A stretch of 26,625 bases of DNA, taken from Bacteroidales bacterium (GTDB lineage Bacteria > Bacteroidota > Bacteroidia > Bacteroidales > Azobacteroidaceae). Under the pieces are notes generated by a model that worked only from the letters and a program-made list of their open reading frames with translations, ran no database searches and had not been told where the DNA came from. The stretch covers positions 1 to 26,625 of the forward strand of contig JAJBTS010000148.1 in NCBI GenBank assembly GCA_020860885.1. The letters run 5' to 3'. Below, in pieces: positions 24,017-26,625 of this stretch. Numbering within the stretch: the first letter of the stretch is position 1; each line of letters starts with the position of its first letter. Position numbers and translations under genes: made by a program.

Positions 24017-26617
24017 TTAATTCACTTTATTATAATCCAATACATTATCAATCAAATGCATTACAGCAAAAGAAGAAGTCGCGATGGTCATAGAAGAACC
24101 CGTGCCTTCCAGTCTATAATCTCTTGCCATAATATTATATAAATTACCGGCTTTAACAACAGAAGCTGATCGTGCCGCGAAATTAGGATTAGTTACAGAG
24201 AATTGAGGATTTTTTTCTGCAAACAATCCAAGCTCACCATTATTTTCTACAACCCTGATTTTCCTGAACTTTCTATCCGCCGGGTTTAGAGTGGCTGTTT
24301 CAAAATAGGAAGAAACTTTATTGGTAACATATACCGAATTATCCTGAAAATGGTAACGAATAAATTCATACAATTTCTGAGCTTCCTGTCCTTGTTGCGT
24401 CGGATCAATGATAGCGTCTATTTCTTCCCAGGTTTTAATAACTCCGTCACTTATAGCTTTACGTATTGCTGCATTTGTCGGAATATATACGGTATAATGA
24501 TACGTATTGAAGAAACTTACTACTGTAGCATTATTTTCCTGAATGAAAACCGGACCGGCATATTCTACTATACCTGAAGAAGATTCGGCCAGATAAGTTT
24601 TCGCAGCAGCACAAAGATTATAGAACTCTTCGAACTCTTCCGTATCCTGTAATATCTGGTAAACAGATTTCAATGCGGGCTGCAGAACCTGATCAGTAAA
24701 ATAAGTATTTCCATTGGCCTGGAAGTACGTATCAATAGCATTCCCCATTTGATTGCCATTTTCTATATTTGCACCGCCTTGCACCTCTAATCTTGTATTA
24801 TTCGGATCTGCATCCAAATTGATAACATTGGCTTTAAGGGTTGCTCTTCCTTTCGTTTGATAAAAATATTTTCCTTTTTCCAGTTCACCTACAATAATAT
24901 GATTATCTAATAAATCCAGTAAGCGGTTCTGAATCTGAGTAGTAGTCGTAATAAGTCTTAAGCTGTCGCCATAAGTAGGGCTTTCCTCGTCTCCATCATA
25001 AACCGTAGCCTGCACGTTGGCTGTAGTTTCGTTATAGGAGAAACTCCAGAATTCCTTTTTGTTTGAATTGGTAAGAACCACCGGATCCACATAACCATCC
25101 GTCATTTTTCCTGACGCATCGAATGTTCCTTTAAAAACGTTATCTACAGGTACAAAGAAACTGAATAAGTTTCCTTCTTCCATAGATAATAAGTATAGAT
25201 TAAATTCGAGTTCATCAATAGCCCACTGGAATATTTTTGTTTCGTCACTCAAAGATACGGGAGCCGATACTGCAACATATTCGGTAGGAGCATACACTTT
25301 ATCAACAACATACACAGCACCATTGCTACATATTTCCGCATGGGTTACATCGTCTTTATCTACACCCATATTCGTACCCATTTTATCTTCAAGATTTCCG
25401 AATTTACTGGGTAAAGTAAGAAGGAAAGAAGGTTTCATCTGGTGTGCAATTAAGTCCAGCAAAACATTATCAGGAACATTCTCCCATGTACCATAGCGTT
25501 CTTTCAGGATTCTTCCGTCGCCACGTTCAAAATATTCTTCCAAGGCAGCATCCGTAGGAACAAACATGGCAGCCATGTTTGCTTCCATGCTTTGTCCGGG
25601 AGACGAATAATTATTTTGTCCCGGATCGAAAGGCAATTTTAAAACAGGTCTTCCTTCCGGATCTGTCATTTCAGGTAAAGAAGGATCTGAGCGTTCAATG
25701 AAAAATCTTTTGTAATAAAGAGTATCTCCTCTGAAATTAGGATTTAAGTCTATATATGCATAGGTATTTGTCATATCGGGATAAGGAGCGCAAAAACGTT
25801 CCAGAAAACTGTTAAACAGTTGGGTTTCCGGGTTTTTACGAATATATTCCGCCATATTATCACGAGGGATCAATACTTCTTCCAATACATTTACATATCC
25901 GTTTTTACAGAAAAGATCGGGTTGTGTGATTTTTATATCAAATATAAAAGCATCACCCTGGCTTCTTGTTTTTCCTGTCAAACGGTAAAAGTCATCATCC
26001 GTTATAGCCTTTGAATCCATGAAAGATTGAATGAAGTAAGCCAACGTAGGAATTGAATTATCTTTCATAAGATAAATTCCTTTTTCCCTGTGATAGTTAC
26101 TCCAATAATTTGTTTTAGGAAGGTTGTCTCCTTTTTCAAAAGGAATAGTATCAAACAACCCCATACTGGACGTTTTTCTCATTACTTCACCCGGAATAGC
26201 AGGACTATTTCCTTGCCCGGGCATACTTGATAACATATCCAGAGAATACGCATCATCGATTAAACTTGAAAATAAAATCATCCGTCTTTGGGCTTCTGTC
26301 AAATCCTCGAAGCGGTTTACTCCCCAGGTGTTGTTTGAGGCAAAAAAAGCAGCAAAAGCTTCATCGTTTGCGACAAAAGCTGTTTTACTACCTGTTTTTT
26401 TCAACACATCGGAATAATAACCACCCTGAATAGCTACAGAATCAGCAATTTGGGTAAATAACTTATAATTACCTTCTTCCGTAAGGTAATCATAAATACT
26501 GGGAGCCAGTATACTTCTTGGGGGCTCCTCATCGTTGTAAGGATAATCATCTTTACAAGCCGTGAACAACAACGTGTTCAATAATAAAAAGGATGCGATA
26601 AATAAATACCTGAGCAT
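24017..26617 (-). CDS. Large lipoprotein with four fasciclin (FAS1) repeats
   Basis: 866 aa. A lipobox (LLFTAC) places the lipidated Cys at 21, followed by KDDYPYNDEE, a strongly acidic surface-export signal. Four FAS1-like units can be traced. Their H1 boxes are TAFVANDEAFAAF (79-91), AAMFVPTDAALEEYF (349-363), FSFFVPVDNVF (485-495) and YTVYIPTNAAIRKAI (708-722). Matching H2 boxes are near 239-249, 432-442, 636-645 and 848-860. Units of 180-220 residues exceed the usual ~140, so each carries insertions. The start has only 8 bases of upstream sequence in the window, but the signal peptide begins right there, so the gene is probably complete. It is the first operon gene visible; its promoter lies outside. 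Likely a surface adhesin or binding component of the adjoining SusC/SusD importer. Confidence 0.82.
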   Translation of the reverse strand: MLRYLFIASFLLLNTLLFTACKDDYPYNDEEPPRSILAPSIYDYLTEEGNYKLFTQIADSVAIQGGYYSDVLKKTGSKTAFVANDEAFAAFFASNNTWGVNRFEDLTEAQRRMILFSSLIDDAYSLDMLSSMPGQGNSPAIPGEVMRKTSSMGLFDTIPFEKGDNLPKTNYWSNYHREKGIYLMKDNSIPTLAYFIQSFMDSKAITDDDFYRLTGKTRSQGDAFIFDIKITQPDLFCKNGYVNVLEEVLIPRDNMAEYIRKNPETQLFNSFLERFCAPYPDMTNTYAYIDLNPNFRGDTLYYKRFFIERSDPSLPEMTDPEGRPVLKLPFDPGQNNYSSPGQSMEANMAAMFVPTDAALEEYFERGDGRILKERYGTWENVPDNVLLDLIAHQMKPSFLLTLPSKFGNLEDKMGTNMGVDKDDVTHAEICSNGAVYVVDKVYAPTEYVAVSAPVSLSDETKIFQWAIDELEFNLYLLSMEEGNLFSFFVPVDNVFKGTFDASGKMTDGYVDPVVLTNSNKKEFWSFSYNETTANVQATVYDGDEESPTYGDSLRLITTTTQIQNRLLDLLDNHIIVGELEKGKYFYQTKGRATLKANVINLDADPNNTRLEVQGGANIENGNQMGNAIDTYFQANGNTYFTDQVLQPALKSVYQILQDTEEFEEFYNLCAAAKTYLAESSSGIVEYAGPVFIQENNATVVSFFNTYHYTVYIPTNAAIRKAISDGVIKTWEEIDAIIDPTQQGQEAQKLYEFIRYHFQDNSVYVTNKVSSYFETATLNPADRKFRKIRVVENNGELGLFAEKNPQFSVTNPNFAARSASVVKAGNLYNIMARDYRLEGTGSSMTIATSSFAVMHLIDNVLDYNKVN

Positions 26618-26625
26618 TTCTCTCT

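Overview
The window reads as Bacteroidota, most likely order Bacteroidales. It is AT-rich and carries two SusC/SusD outer-membrane importer pairs, lipoproteins whose cysteine is followed by acidic residues, a lectin-like protein with a C-terminal tail of the type IX secretion (Por) sorting kind, and AT-rich leader regions without clear Shine-Dalgarno sequences. The genus cannot be fixed from the sequence; a low-GC gut lineage is a guess.

Left part (1-5565, + strand). A tight run of surface-polysaccharide genes starts with the probable tail of an upstream gene. It continues with a fused CDP-ribitol synthase (IspD-like cytidylyltransferase plus short-chain reductase), a LicD-family phosphotransferase, a WecG/TagA/CpsF glycosyltransferase and a putative rhamnosyltransferase-family protein. 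Together they suggest a cell-surface glycan carrying ribitol phosphate. A cytoplasmic GH13 alpha-amylase follows 67 nt later, on the same strand but probably functionally separate. A large inverted repeat then closes the + strand block.

Middle (5570-6991). A lone membrane acyltransferase-3 gene lies on the - strand, followed by a 130-bp element with terminal inverted repeats, which looks like a miniature transposable element or intergenic repeat.

Right part (6992-26617, - strand, transcribed right to left). The order is: four-repeat fasciclin (FAS1) lipoprotein, SusC, SusD, FAS1 lipoprotein, FAS1 lipoprotein, SusC, SusD, perfect hairpin, secreted trefoil-lectin-like protein with a sorting-type tail, and secreted M60 metallopeptidase with a discoidin-like domain. 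All spacers are 1-30 nt except the 76-nt one holding the hairpin, so this looks like one nine-gene unit with an internal attenuator or terminator. It resembles a polysaccharide utilisation locus but encodes no glycoside hydrolase, polysaccharide lyase or regulator in view. Its only recognisable degradative enzyme is an M60 (mucin/glycoprotein-type) peptidase. My inference is a glycoprotein- or glycopeptide-binding and import system in which FAS1 lipoproteins are the accessory surface binding proteins. This is the most interesting part of the window.

No tRNA, rRNA, CRISPR array, integrase or transposase gene was seen. No stretch over 300 bases lacks a gene.
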